Part shown: one piece after another, positions 11,451-21,394 of the stretch | Position numbering within the stretch: position 1 is the stretch's first letter | Layout of the letters: every line of letters starts with the position of its first letter | From: Ryuthela nishihirai | Taxonomy: Eukaryota > Arthropoda > Arachnida > Araneae > Heptathelidae | Length of the DNA stretch: 64,000 nucleotides | Assembly: GCA_038380435.1 (NCBI GenBank) | Contig: JAWZYU010000034.1 | Location: forward strand, 22,299,404 to 22,363,403 | Direction of reading: 5' to 3' | Position numbers and translations under genes: made by a program | The notes under the pieces: generated by a model | Databases searched by the model: none | The model's input: only the letters and a program-made list of their open reading frames with translations | What the model was told of the DNA's origin: nothing

Positions 11451-12722
11451 CTCACTTATCCACGTTAATCATTCGCAAAAAAGGTGCATTGTAAGCAAGA
11501 GCTACAAAAAGTTGTGAATTGATTTCCCGGTAAGCAATGACTAAGACAAACTACCTTCAGAACATTTATTGTTTCAGAGCAATAAAAAAATCTGAATCAA
11601 ACTTTCGTCATTGGTTGTTTTTTTTTTCGAAGAAGTCTCAGTGTAGTAAACGTTAAGGGGAACAAATTAAAAAAAAGCAAAGCTTGAATGCTCTTGAGAA
11701 CAACTCATCCTCATACTTTTGGCAATGTGCGAATTCGCTTTGGTGATCAAAATTAACATTTCTTTCAAAATTCTTGGCTTTTTTCTGTTGTTTAACACCG
11801 TGAAGACGTGAATTGATATTTTTTTGCACCTAGCTCACTGCAACGTCATCTCTATCTCTATTATAGCGAAAAGCGATGCACGGCTCCTGGCGCGACTGAG
11901 CTGTTGGTGGTTTCCATCATTTTCTTTTTTTCACATCCGCTTTTTTCTCTTGTTTACACCTTCACTCGACTGTTCTTGGTTCCACTTAATGGATTTCCCA
12001 GCAGTGCCTCTCACTCAAGCAGATCCTGGGCTCTTTTTCTGCAGCAGCTGTCTTCTGTTTTTCTCACTTTTTCAGTTGAGATTTTCAATTTTTTTCACTA
12101 TCAGTCTTCTTGTTCCTCTGTCAATAAAATTATCACCATGAATTCAGTGACTTGGCAAAACAATCCATTTCATTCCAAGCAATGAACAGGTTTGACCTTT
12201 TTGTAACTTGTATGCAGAAATTGGATAATGATCAGTAACACAGGACTTACAATGAAACGGTGATTTTTCTGTTACTTTTGAAAGCAATTTGTTGGCCAAA
12301 TTGGATTCCCGAGGATTGTGGGAAGGCTAATCAGAGACGAGATAGAAAATGATGAACCCTAAGGAATAGAAGAACAGAGAGGGTTTGCGAGTGCAACAGC
12401 GGCGTAGCCAGAAAAGTTTCTTAGGGAGAGGGGGATTATGTTGTTATTATGGGGTGCACATGTTGTTGAGAAACAGTGCGATTTCGATTAACCGACCTTC
12501 GATTATCCGATTATTGTTTTAACCGGTCAAAGTCTGATGAGCGTCGAATTTTGTACAGGTACTACTCAATGATAGAGCTACGTTTCCTAGCATCCCCCAC
12601 TCTAACTCTTTCAAGAATGTGTTGAAAACTTCTTAGAGGAAAAACAATAGATGATCGTCGCTAAATTTTCCAATTTTAGCATTTTTTTTGAGTAAAATTT
12701 AAAATATCGTTTTCCTTTTTTC
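11451..12722. other. Gap: unassigned
   Basis: Open frames at 11824-12185 are rich in Phe, Ser and Leu because of pyrimidine-rich sequence; no domain recognised. Confidence 0.4.
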
Positions 12723-12733
12723 CTGATTAGTGT

Positions 12734-13118
12734 GGGGCGGGGGTGGCTCAGTCGGTAGCGCGCCAGGCTCGTAATCTGTAGTTCCCAGGTTCGAGTCCCA
12801 GCTAGGTCAGCGTTGAGATTTATCTCCGCAAAATTCCCCGCCCTGCCCACGGTCAGTAGGGGACACCGATGGGCTTGGAAAGGCCGCCGTCCGTCGGATG
12901 GGACGTTAAGCCGTGGCCCCGTGTGCGGGAGAGCGATACCCTGTGCACGTTAAAGAACACGCTGGATGGCCTTGACGGGAGGCTACCATCTGTCTCCCAA
13001 CAGCTGTTCCAGTGGGTCCCCTCCCCCAACCTTCTCTGAGCCTTCGGGGTCCATGTGACCTGGCCATTTAGCCCATGGTGTGCAAAAAAGTGCCGCTCAG
13101 AGGTAAAACAACCCAACC
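12734..13118 (+). mobile_element. SINE A, full-length, plus
   Basis: Best reference copy. tRNA-like head GGGGCGGGGGTGGCTCAGTC (box A at GTGGCTCAGTCGG) and box B GGTTCGAGTCCC, about 75 bp. The body includes CTTAACGTCCCATCCGACGG in reverse. From memory, this motif resembles a conserved central domain shared by many invertebrate SINEs. The 3' module runs from GAACACGCTGGATGGCCTTG to AGGTAAAACAACCCAACCC. TSD CTGATTAGTGT / CTGATTAATGT (12723-12733 and 13119-13129). It is not a tRNA gene: the acceptor stem does not close. Confidence 0.9.
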
Positions 13119-13544
13119 CTGATTAATGTACCCAAAAATGTTTTTTTTAAACGCTTTCATTATGGACGGAAATTTTGTTTAGAATATTGTTTTAGTATAT
13201 GATTTTATAGTTTAAATATTTTTGTTCATAGTTTTAAAATTTTTAAATCGAAATTCAATGATCGCTCAGCGTCTTTCAATATATCATCAAATATATTAGT
13301 GGGAAACGTAATCATCAAATCGGTATATTTTTAGTATATTTAATTCTTCGAAAAAGGCCCTTTGAAAGAAGTATTTTTTGGAAGTGATGGTCGGTGAATA
13401 ACTCTAAACAGAATTCATTGCGAACGGAGCTGAATGTGCATGCCGTTGCAGCTGAGGTGGAGATCTGAATCCTTCTCTCCATCTCCATGAATCGGTGGTC
13501 TACCGACTGACAGGGGGGGGGGACTCGCTTCGGAAACGTTCGAC

Positions 13545-13705
13545 CATGTCACAGAGGTTGACAGAAGCATCAATTTAGCACACTATAGAGAAAATCTGTA
13601 AGGAAGGTGAGAGCTCAGCACTAAACATAACAAACGTCTGCGCTTATCTAGAGGTCGAGCCCAGTCTAGCCAAGCACGCTAACCACTCGGTCTCCAGGAC
13701 GGCTA
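13545..13705 (-). mobile_element. Decayed SINE B-like fragment, minus
   Basis: CACAGAGGTTGACAGAAGC at the left and GGTCGAGCCCAGTCTAGCCA, then GCTAACCACTCGG at the right, match the SINE B end and tRNA head. The middle is diverged. Confidence 0.5.
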
Positions 13706-14344
13706 GTAAGGTAGATATCGACTTAATTTTTTTCTTCGAATTGTTCAGGGGTTTAGGAGTAGACATTTTCTTTATCCACGAATGGTCACAATTAATCAGT
13801 TCGCTTCAAGAAATGTTACGCCAATCCGATATAACGCCGGTTCACTATGCGTCTCAACTAGAAAAAAAAGCAATGTAAAAAAACTGAAAGACAAATGTTT
13901 AGTTCTTTAACTCCCTCTGTTATCCTTTAGGGGAGGGAGAATGCTCTATTCGCATGAACAACTGCATTGAGGCTCAGAGACCAGCATCGTCCCTTTGCTC
14001 TGTGGGAGTTATGCCTTTCTACTATATAAGCATGTCTGCTTCAAAGTTTTATGTTACTTTTTGGTAAACATTAAAATACGGGAAAAAACTTTCATATCAG
14101 AAAATTCAAGCCCATTATTTATTTTCCGAATTTTCATTTTTGAAATTGCTCTATCAATTTAAAATTAATTAGAAGAATATTGGAGATTAATGAAACATTT
14201 ATCTCCAGAAATTTTAAACCATGTCAGGTGCTCCATAGTTGCGCATTAGCTGAAGTTGATGATGCCTTTGGATATTTTTCAATGGTACAGCACCTGACAC
14301 GTTTTTAGGTAGTCTCTACTGTTCGTTAGCTGGAGCTGAACTAG

Positions 14345-14425
14345 ACTTGGTTATAGCTCAGTCTCTTACAGCACTGAATATGTTTTTAGGAGGTCGTGGG
14401 TTCGGAGCTCACTCTCAACGAAACT
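14345..14425 (+). other. tRNA-like relic (box A/B-like), probably SINE-derived
   Basis: GGTTATAGCTCAGTC and, about 35 bp on, GTGGGTTCGGAGCTC resemble tRNA boxes A and B, but arms do not pair well. A similar box B (GTGGGTTCGGATCCCAC) occurs near 60940. Not a convincing tRNA gene. Confidence 0.25.
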
Positions 14426-14518
14426 CAATATTTTCAGCTAACAACACAAAGTGAGATAAGTGAAAGTGAAATTTTCATTGCAACGAAATGCCTTCACCTC
14501 TAAGGGAAGAATCGGCAT

Positions 14519-14854
14519 TTAATTGTGTTCACAAATGGCCAACAGGTGATGAGCAATATCTTCTGCTACAGAACGGAAGATAATCGACTTCCCTGACCAA
14601 GTGACGTCCATAACTTCCGGATGCGTGAGCTTCTTTTTCCCCTCCCCCGGAAGTCGGTGAGTGACAGAAAGCGCAGCACTCACGAGGAGGAGCAGCTTTG
14701 CCGGCTGGACCAAGAGGCGATAAGTAGTAGAAGCAGCTTCACAGGGTAAGAGGCCTTGCTCCACAAGTGACGTTACCTTGACTACAAGGGACGGTGAACA
14801 TCGGGATCCTTGAACAGAAACATCGTAGCCACTCGCTAGCCGAGCCAAGAGAAG
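14519..14854 (+). promoter_or_regulatory. Probable 5' UTR / promoter-proximal region of the SDR gene
   Basis: This stretch before the exon 1 ATG is richer in GC than its surroundings. It holds an ETS-like ACTTCCGG (14613-14620), a second in opposite orientation, CCGGAAGT (14647-14654), and two TGACGT half-CREs (14602-14607 and 14768-14773). ETS pairs close to starts are common in animal TATA-less promoters. No TATA box is evident. The transcription start is not determined, and a 5' intron cannot be excluded because a donor-like CAGGGTAAGA lies near 14738. This is inference from motifs only. Confidence 0.35.
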
Positions 14855-15059
14855 ATGTTGACGGGCGGGCTAATGTTTTGTGCGTGCTTGGCGTTCATGG
14901 CGATCGTCGGAAGATCATGTGCTATGTTGGAAATCGTGGCTGGATATGTCGGATGGATGCTGGTGACGGTGTACTGTGCCAAAATGATGGCAAGGTGGAT
15001 CATGTCGTCACTTCCGAAGCAATCGGTCAGTCCCGATAATAAGGCCGTGCTTATTACAG
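14855..15059 (+). CDS. Exon 1 of a membrane-anchored short-chain dehydrogenase/reductase (partial gene)
   Basis: Sixty-eight full codons from the ATG plus one base. Residues about 5-20 and 25-47 are hydrophobic and look like two membrane segments, as in microsomal or mitochondrial members of the retinol dehydrogenase / 17-beta-hydroxysteroid dehydrogenase 2 / 3-hydroxybutyrate dehydrogenase branch of the classical SDR family. The exon ends with KAVLIT plus the first base of a Gly codon, i.e. the first beta strand and the start of the TGxxxGxG cofactor motif. The donor follows directly (ACAG|GTTGGT, intron from 15060). The ATG has A at -3. Reading through the donor gives only nine unrelated residues and a stop. 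The phase-1 end joins exactly to the exon at 34626. Known for the family: NAD(P)-dependent oxidation or reduction of steroids, retinoids or hydroxy acids. The actual substrate cannot be told from this fragment. Confidence 0.82.
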
Positions 15060-15984
15060 GTTGGTGGATTTATCTCAGTTGGTCATCATGATTAATAATA
15101 ATATTTTTATGGATTCTGTATTCACAAGTATACAAAAAGCTCTGTTTTAGTGTCAGTGGGAGGCAGTCTTCGAAGATCTGTAATTCCTCACACAAACTTT
15201 TTATAGAAAATTAAAATCTTAGTTTCAATAATATTTCTTAAATATTTAGAAAGTTGAGGACGAAGTCGGAATATTTAAAGCAGCAACGAAAATTTTACGA
15301 AAATTGATAAATGTTGAAAGAATTGTTTACATTTTTTATGAGTTGAATCTTAATATTGGTTGAATTAGTTGGTTAATAATTACTTAATATAGTTTAATAG
15401 TAATATTGGCACCAATTGGATATTAAATTGTATCATTTAAAAAACAGTTTGTAAAAAAAAAATGCTTAAATCTTTGCTGATCTTTACATTTTTAAAATAT
15501 AATAATTCTAGTAAATTATATGAAACAATTCTTATTAAAATTCAACTAAATTCAGAAGTAATTTCTTACGATTCCCTTAGAGTTTTAAATATTGAACGAA
15601 TTACACTAGACAACAAATTAAAATTTTTTATAACATTGTTCAAATAGGAAGTTTTTAACTAATTTTGGGGGGCTGAATTCAAATATTACTGTAAAAAATC
15701 TGCAGCACATAAAGTTTTTTTTTAAATTATGGATTGATATATTTCAATAAAATACGCATATCTGGGAAATGAAAATAAATGTGACTATTTTATTGAATTG
15801 AAACTTAAAACTCATTAATTAATTACATAATTACAGTAAAAAAAATTTGAAACATCATTAATATAAAGTAACAAATGAAAAGATATTGAAACGCAAAATA
15901 GGAAAACACGGGTAAGGATCTTTTATACTTACAAGAAGTTCATTTTTGTCTTTTACATGTTGAGGTATCTTCCTTCTGCAAGAG

Positions 15985-17935
15985 CCAGAAGTAGTCATCC
16001 ATCATTGCTGGGACACACCTGCCTTGGTATCTCTCTTTCATGGTTCAGGTATCCTGGTGAAATCTTTCTCCTTGCTTATCACTGAGAACTCCTATGTTCT
16101 TGGGAAAGAAGTCGAGAAGCGAGTGCAAGAAATGGATCTTCAAAGACATTCGGTAGCCAAGATTTTCATAGTTTTTGAGAAGATCTTGAATGAGCTGATG
16201 GTAGTTTTCCTCTTTGTGATTCCCCAGAAAACCCTGGACCACAGACGTGAAGGATTTCCATGCAGCGCGCTCCTTCATATTCGGTTTTTCTTCGAAGACA
16301 GTATCATTCAGTAGCTTCCTTATCTGAGGACCAACAAAGATCTCTTCTTTGAGTTTGGCATCACTTAGTTTTGGAAATTTTTCCTTCAAGTGCAAAAACG
16401 CTTTACCAATTTTATCAACAGCCTTTACAGTTTTTCATAACCCCTGTTTGATGTGCAGTGGTGGGAGCAGAACATCAGAGGGATCAACTAGAGGCTTATA
16501 CCTCGGATTATTCTTTCCAGAAATAAAAACATCTCTTTGGAACAGTCTTGTTTCGTAGTGTTCCTTTCTGGCCCTAAACAGCAACATTTTGTGAAGCCTC
16601 CTTGAAGCCCGAGCAAGAGAGTTGGGTTGGGTTGTTTTACCTCTGAGCGGCACTTTTTTGCACACCATGGGCTAAATGGTCAGGTCACAAGAACCCCGAA
16701 GGCTCAGAGAAGGTTGGGGGAGGGGACCCACTGGAACAGCTGTTGGGAGACAGATGGTAGCCTCCCGTCAAGGCCATCCAGCGTGTTCTTCAACGTGCAC
16801 AGGGTATGGCTCTCCCGCACACGGGGCCACGGCTTAACGTCCCATCCGACGGACGGCGGCCTTTCCGAGCAAGAGAGATATGACTTTTAGGTAACCACAT
16901 ATTGTCCTCTTAAACTGGTCATATTTTATAGCAGTGAGTATTTTTCCCATGGTTTCATAAGTTTCCTTCATTCCCACAGCGTGTGTCACTGAAATGGAAA
17001 GTTTTTGGTTTCCTTTATTCAAAAGGAGAGCTTTTAAACTGAATTTTCGCGAATCTATAAATAGACGCCATTTCTTAGAGTCATTAGTTATTCCAATTTC
17101 TTCCATCAGTCCTGAAATATGTGTGCAGAAACACAAACCATTTGGCATCTCGTAATAAGCAGATAAATCCAAATTTATCTTTCTGAACAAACTCTGGTAC
17201 CCTTGGCCAGAAGATTCCACTCTTTAAGACTTGAACCTAAGACCTCAGCTTGTTGTTTGAAAAGTCCTAGGTCTCGAACTAAATCATTTAGTTCATTTTG
17301 CTGAATCAGACGAGGTTCCTCTAACTTTTCAGGGGTGTATGTAGGATCAGGATCTGTATATGCCTCAAAGTCTTCCTCTGATGAATCTGAATCCATCTTC
17401 TCCCAGTTGGTTGGAGGTGTTGGTATAGGAAGATCTTCTCCATGAGGAACTGGCTTTATGGCTGAAAGACATTTGGATATTGTATTTTGCTTTTGTTCTT
17501 TTCTGAAAATCCCGACGCTTTAGTTAAACAAAAATAGCAATCATGCAAGTGACTAATTGATTCACGCCACACCACTGGAACTGCAAAGGGCATGGATTTT
17601 ATCTTACCTTTCAAGCATTCACTCAGGCCCACAAAGCACGAAATGCAGCACACATGTGGAGCCCATCTTTTGTCCTGATCTCCAACATGACATCCAAAAT
17701 AGAAGTTATAGGCTTTCTTCACAATCTTTGTCAAAAAACGACCCTGGGATATTAAAATATAATTTTCACAAACAGAACAAAACTTATCTGGCACATTAAC
17801 ACATCCGCAACGCTGCTTTGTGCCATTTAAACACCAAAATTCACTCTTCAATGTACAGCTCCTCCAATGAAAACAACAAGAATGGCGGTCTGAGGTAAGG
17901 TTACTTGTTGCATGTTTTCTCCCACTTGGCAATCA
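15985..17935 (-). pseudogene. Broken copy of a multicopy uncharacterised animal protein gene, split by SINE A
   Basis: Read right to left on the minus strand. A Cys-rich N-terminal part (17932-17456) has FCSVC, CCISC and CYFC pairs that could bind zinc. Next comes an acidic linker (MDSDSSEEDFEAYTDPDPTY, 17396 down) and a Leu-rich stretch (LVRDLGLFKQQAEVLGSSLK). A central part (17220-16880) has SKKWRLFIDS and HAVGMKETYETMGKI. The C-terminal part (16610-15985) has PLVDPSDVLLPPLHIKQGL, DAKLKEEIFVGPQIRKLLND, NLGYRMSLKIHFLHSLLDFF and DKQGERFHQD. I recall very similar proteins in many arthropod and cnidarian gene sets, with the high copy number typical of a transposon, but I know no assigned function. 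Frameshifts lie near 17460 and 17200, and stops occur within. SINE A interrupts it at 16622-16866, with some coding sequence missing around it. No introns are seen. Confidence 0.65.
16622..16866 (-). mobile_element. SINE A, minus, 5'-truncated, inside the broken gene
   Basis: Runs from the tail (TTGGGTTGGGTTGTTTTACC) to CGGCGGCCTTTCC, lacking the tRNA head. Perfect TSD GAGCAAGAGAG at 16611-16621 and 16867-16877. It interrupts the minus-strand pseudogene and so is younger than it. Confidence 0.92.
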
Positions 17936-17984
17936 GTGTTGCCAGCCACAAAAAGTAAAATATCTAGTATCCTCCCATTTGCCT

Positions 17985-18009
17985 GGAGGTGTTGGTATAG
18001 GAAGATCTT
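17985..18009 (+). repeat. 25-bp exact copy of 17413-17437
   Basis: GGAGGTGTTGGTATAGGAAG plus ATCTT occurs inside the broken multicopy gene and again just past its N-terminal end. It may mark a rearrangement or the element's border. Confidence 0.8.
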
Positions 18010-19150
18010 AACAGGAGTCAAAATGACCAATAGCATAAAAACGTGACGTGCTATATATTCTTTTAGGCCAGATCTGAAATCAGCACCTGAAAAATAGTTA
18101 AAGGCAGCTACAATTTTTCATGTTGGAAAAACCTTGTAAACTAGTGTTATTGTTGAAAACTGAAATTTATATTTTTTTTATCTTCCAAAGAATTCTTTAT
18201 CTTCTGCAGTATCTTTTACCTAAAATAATTAAAAAGTTGGAAGAGCTTAGAATTTAACTTTTCTTAAACAAAATCTTGGGTCAAACCTTGGCATTTGGGC
18301 ATCTGTGCATTTTAGCGTTTAAGAAATGGCTCGGAAATAGCTACAGCGAATTGATAGTTTAATATGAAACACATGTTTTTTTTTACTTAGTCTGTGTTTT
18401 TTGTTTCTCGACCTGTACGATTGATTAACACAACAGGTTTTATTCCGGTCAATCTTACATTTCATACTATAACCGGTGCTTTAATTTCAACCGTTCGTTT
18501 TTCTGGCAAAAATTTTTTTTTTTTTGAAAAATAAAGCACTGGATTTAGTATAACATTTTGAAACACACAAAACGGAAGAGTTTTTACTAATTGAATCTTA
18601 ACATTATAATCAATTGGACAACGAATTGTTTCATTTTAAAAATTTGAAGGAAAAAAACACAATTTTCTGAGTAAGAGGCGATTTCAAAAACTTTTCAAAG
18701 AATTCGAAGAAGCGATTCAACTGAAGTAAGTCATCAAATTTATATCCGAGTGCAGTTTATTAATCTTCCAGTTCTGTTGTTCCTAACTCGACGAGCAGAA
18801 ACGCCAATTGCTAGAAAGTTTTCAGGAAATAAGCTGAACTTCCTGTTTCCGTTAATTCTCTCGTTATTAGCACTTCTTCTTTTTATTCGTTTCGATTATG
18901 ACAATAAAACAACTCCGATTGCCAGAAGGTGGCAATCTCCTTTTCCCGCTGTTTTGATTTCGCCAATGGACGGAGAATGGCAGTAATAATCTGCGTAATT
19001 AATTCTGGTGAATATTTCAAAGAAGTTATTAATTGCTGACTTAGGCATCACTCGTGAATCATTCAGTCAAGATCATAGCACACTAAATCGAATGGCATCA
19101 GAAATTTCAATTAAAAGAATAACACATTACCTGTGGCGAATATGGGATGC
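18010..19150. other. Gap within SDR intron 1: AT-rich
   Basis: Nothing recognised apart from short A/T runs; the open frame at 18750 has no domain. Confidence 0.45.
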
Positions 19151-19162
19151 TCGTTTTTAAAG

Positions 19163-19719
19163 GGTTGGGTTGTTTTACCTCTGAGCGGCACTTTTTTTGC
19201 ACACCATGGGCTAAATGGCCAGGTCACAAGGACCCCGAAGGCTCAGAGAAGGTTGGGGGAGGGGACCCACTGGAACAGCTGTTGGGAGACAGATGGTAGC
19301 CTCCCGTCAAGGCCATCCAGCGTGTTCTTTAACGTTGGGTTGTTTTACCTCTGAGCGGTACTTTTTTGCACACCATGGGCTAAATGGCCAGGTCAGATGG
19401 ACCCCAAAGGCTCAGAGAAGGTTGGGGGAGGGGACCCACTGGAACAGCTGTTGGGAGACAGATGGTAGCCTCCCGTAAGGCCATCCAGCGTGTTCTTTAA
19501 CGTGCACAGGGTATGGCTCTCTCGCACACGGGGCCACGGCTTAACGTCCCATCCGACGGACGGCGGCCTTTACCAAGCCCATCCGTGTCCCCTACTGACC
19601 GTGGGCAGGGCGGGGGGAATTTTGCGGAGATAAATCTCAACGCTGACCCAGCTGGGACTCGAACCTAAGAACTACAGATTACGAGCCTGGCGCGCTACCG
19701 ACTGAGCCACCCCCGCACC
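19163..19719 (-). mobile_element. SINE A with duplicated 3' module, minus
   Basis: One 3' module (about 170 bp), the junction TTCTTTAACG|TTGGGTTG near 19335, a second module, then body and complete tRNA head ending ACTGAGCCACCCCCGC. Flanking TTTTTAAAG-type duplication (19153-19162 and 19722-19731). The junction is the same as in the arrays at 31668 and 40793. Confidence 0.9.
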
Positions 19720-19789
19720 TCATTTTTAAAGAGAAACGAAGTTTCCTATTTTCCGCCCTTAGCACACTCTAACGGTGGAAATTGCTGCT

Positions 19790-20225
19790 AATAGATGACT
19801 GAGAAAATATAAAGAGTAATATTTTATTAGTATCTGTAAAACGCAAAATGTTTTAATTTTCCTCTTCAAATTAAAAAAATTGCTATTCCCCCACTGGAGA
19901 TAAAAAAAAAACCATTGCTTTTAATCGCTTGACCACGAGACTGTACTACCAAGTCGTCAAATATTTAACATAAATGGATCATTTGCAATATTCGTTTAAA
20001 CATTTCAAAATTTTCCATCTTTTTCCACTATTAGAGGGCGCTATTAAAGCTACTGAAAGGTTTGGAAAATGCGAATACTAATATTTCATCAATACCTATG
20101 CAACCCAGAAAACATTTTTTTTTAATTTAAAAACAAAACCATTAGCTCTTTTTTTTTTAAAAAAAATAGAGCTAAATACCATTGTACATATTTTTTGTAA
20201 TTAGGATTTAAAGGTAATGTACACC
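19790..20225 (+). repeat. Single copy of the GTTAGAGGGCGC dispersed repeat
   Basis: Contains TTCCACTATTAGAGGGCGCT, GGAAAATGCGAATACTAAT and ATTTCATCAATACCTAT, the same block order as the units at 35.6-36.8 kb. An AACGAGCAAA palindrome-like end lies near 20535, after the SINE B insertion. Confidence 0.6.
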
Positions 20226-20241
20226 AATGTGTGATTTATAA

Positions 20242-20438
20242 AATATAAACAAATACCCCCTCAAGCAGCTGCTTGCCACAGAGGTCTGACAGGAGCCTCT
20301 CAGTTTATATGCCAGAGTAGAAGATCTGAGAGGATGGCAGGCCCTCAGCAACACGAACATCCATACCTTTCCCGGTGTTCGAACCCAGGTCCCGTAGATC
20401 AGTAGTCCAGCGCGCTAACCACTCGGCCACGGGACGGC
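20242..20438 (-). mobile_element. SINE B, minus
   Basis: From AATACCCCCTCAAGCAGCTG to ACCACTCGGCCACGGGACGG. TSD GTGATTTATAA at 20231-20241 and 20439-20449, perfect. Confidence 0.92.
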
Positions 20439-20719
20439 GTGATTTATAAGAGGATTTAGTAATGTAATTACCGTAAATAGCTTCCAAATTCGGTTGCAAA
20501 GGGAAAGTTTTAATGCTATTTTGTTTATTTTTAGCTCGTTATTTAAAAAACGAGCAAATGTTTTAACTTTTGTCATCTGTCCGTCTGTCTGTGAATAAAA
20601 AACGAAAGTGACATTTCTTGAAAGAGTAACTGAAAGCGTTTCTTTTCCTAACCTATAAATGTTCACTGTGGGCTTCACTTGGAATCCTGAATGAAACCAA
20701 ACGATAGTAGTACTTATCC

Positions 20720-21250
20720 CCCATTTTGCCTAAGGTAAATGCGTCAGTGGATTCCACATCGTGACGAATCCTATTTTTGCGTTCGCCGCAGATAGTTTGA
20801 CAGAGGGGGAGGATACACTTGATCTTTGATGCAGCCTCCTAAGAAAAACTGGAAAGGTGTCGTATCAAAAGATCTAGTAGGCCATGGCATCGGACCTCCA
20901 CAATGACCAATCCATCATTTGGGCAATTTCTCATTCAGGAATCCTCTTACTGCATTGCCATAATGGGTCGGTGCCTCGTCTTGAAAAATCAAATCTTCTT
21001 CGAAGTCTTCATCAGGCTTAACCAGTTCTACATCATATCCAAGTAAACATTTTGGTAACGGTTTCCTCGGTCAAGTTTAAATGGACCATAAATCTTGTTT
21101 TTGGAAATAACGCAGAAAACATTTCCTTTCGGACTGTCTCACGAATACTGTATTTAGCGTTAGAATTTTTCGTTCCGCATATCCTCACATTGTGACGATT
21201 CCCAGAACCTGAGATGTGAAAACAAGCTCCATCACTAAACAAAAAAAATA
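20720..21250 (-). pseudogene. Mariner-type transposase relic
   Basis: On the minus strand, MFSDGACFHISGSGNRHNVR (21242 down) corresponds to the FSDEATFHxSGxVNRHNVRIWG block of a mariner-like transposase family, with the Glu after the catalytic Asp changed to Gly. Further on, in shifted frames, FQDEAPTHYGNAVRGFLNE and KDQVYPPPLS match the second Asp region (usually FQQDGAPPHY...RGFLNE) and the region after the third acidic residue. Many frameshifts; no terminal repeats identified. Dead. Confidence 0.7.
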
Positions 21251-21394
21251 TTTATCTACCTCAGTCACGTTCATAAATTCATACAAAGTGAAAACCTTGC
21301 TCTTTTATCAACTGCGGTAATTGCTCGAAACATCTGTAATATCTAGGACTTAGTCGTTTCCGTAAAATTTTCCAAACTGGAGGCTGCGACACTA

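Noticed and set aside
12734..12810. tRNA gene
   Set aside because: Boxes A and B are present but it is the head of SINE A; the same head recurs in at least five copies and the acceptor stem does not close.
14519..14848. Minus-strand ORF of 109 codons before SDR exon 1
   Set aside because: Likely a shadow of the GC-richer 5' region; no domain, and the opposite strand explains the sequence.
17456..17932. Zinc-finger host gene
   Set aside because: The downstream parts show it is a broken copy of a multicopy element; no introns or intact frame.
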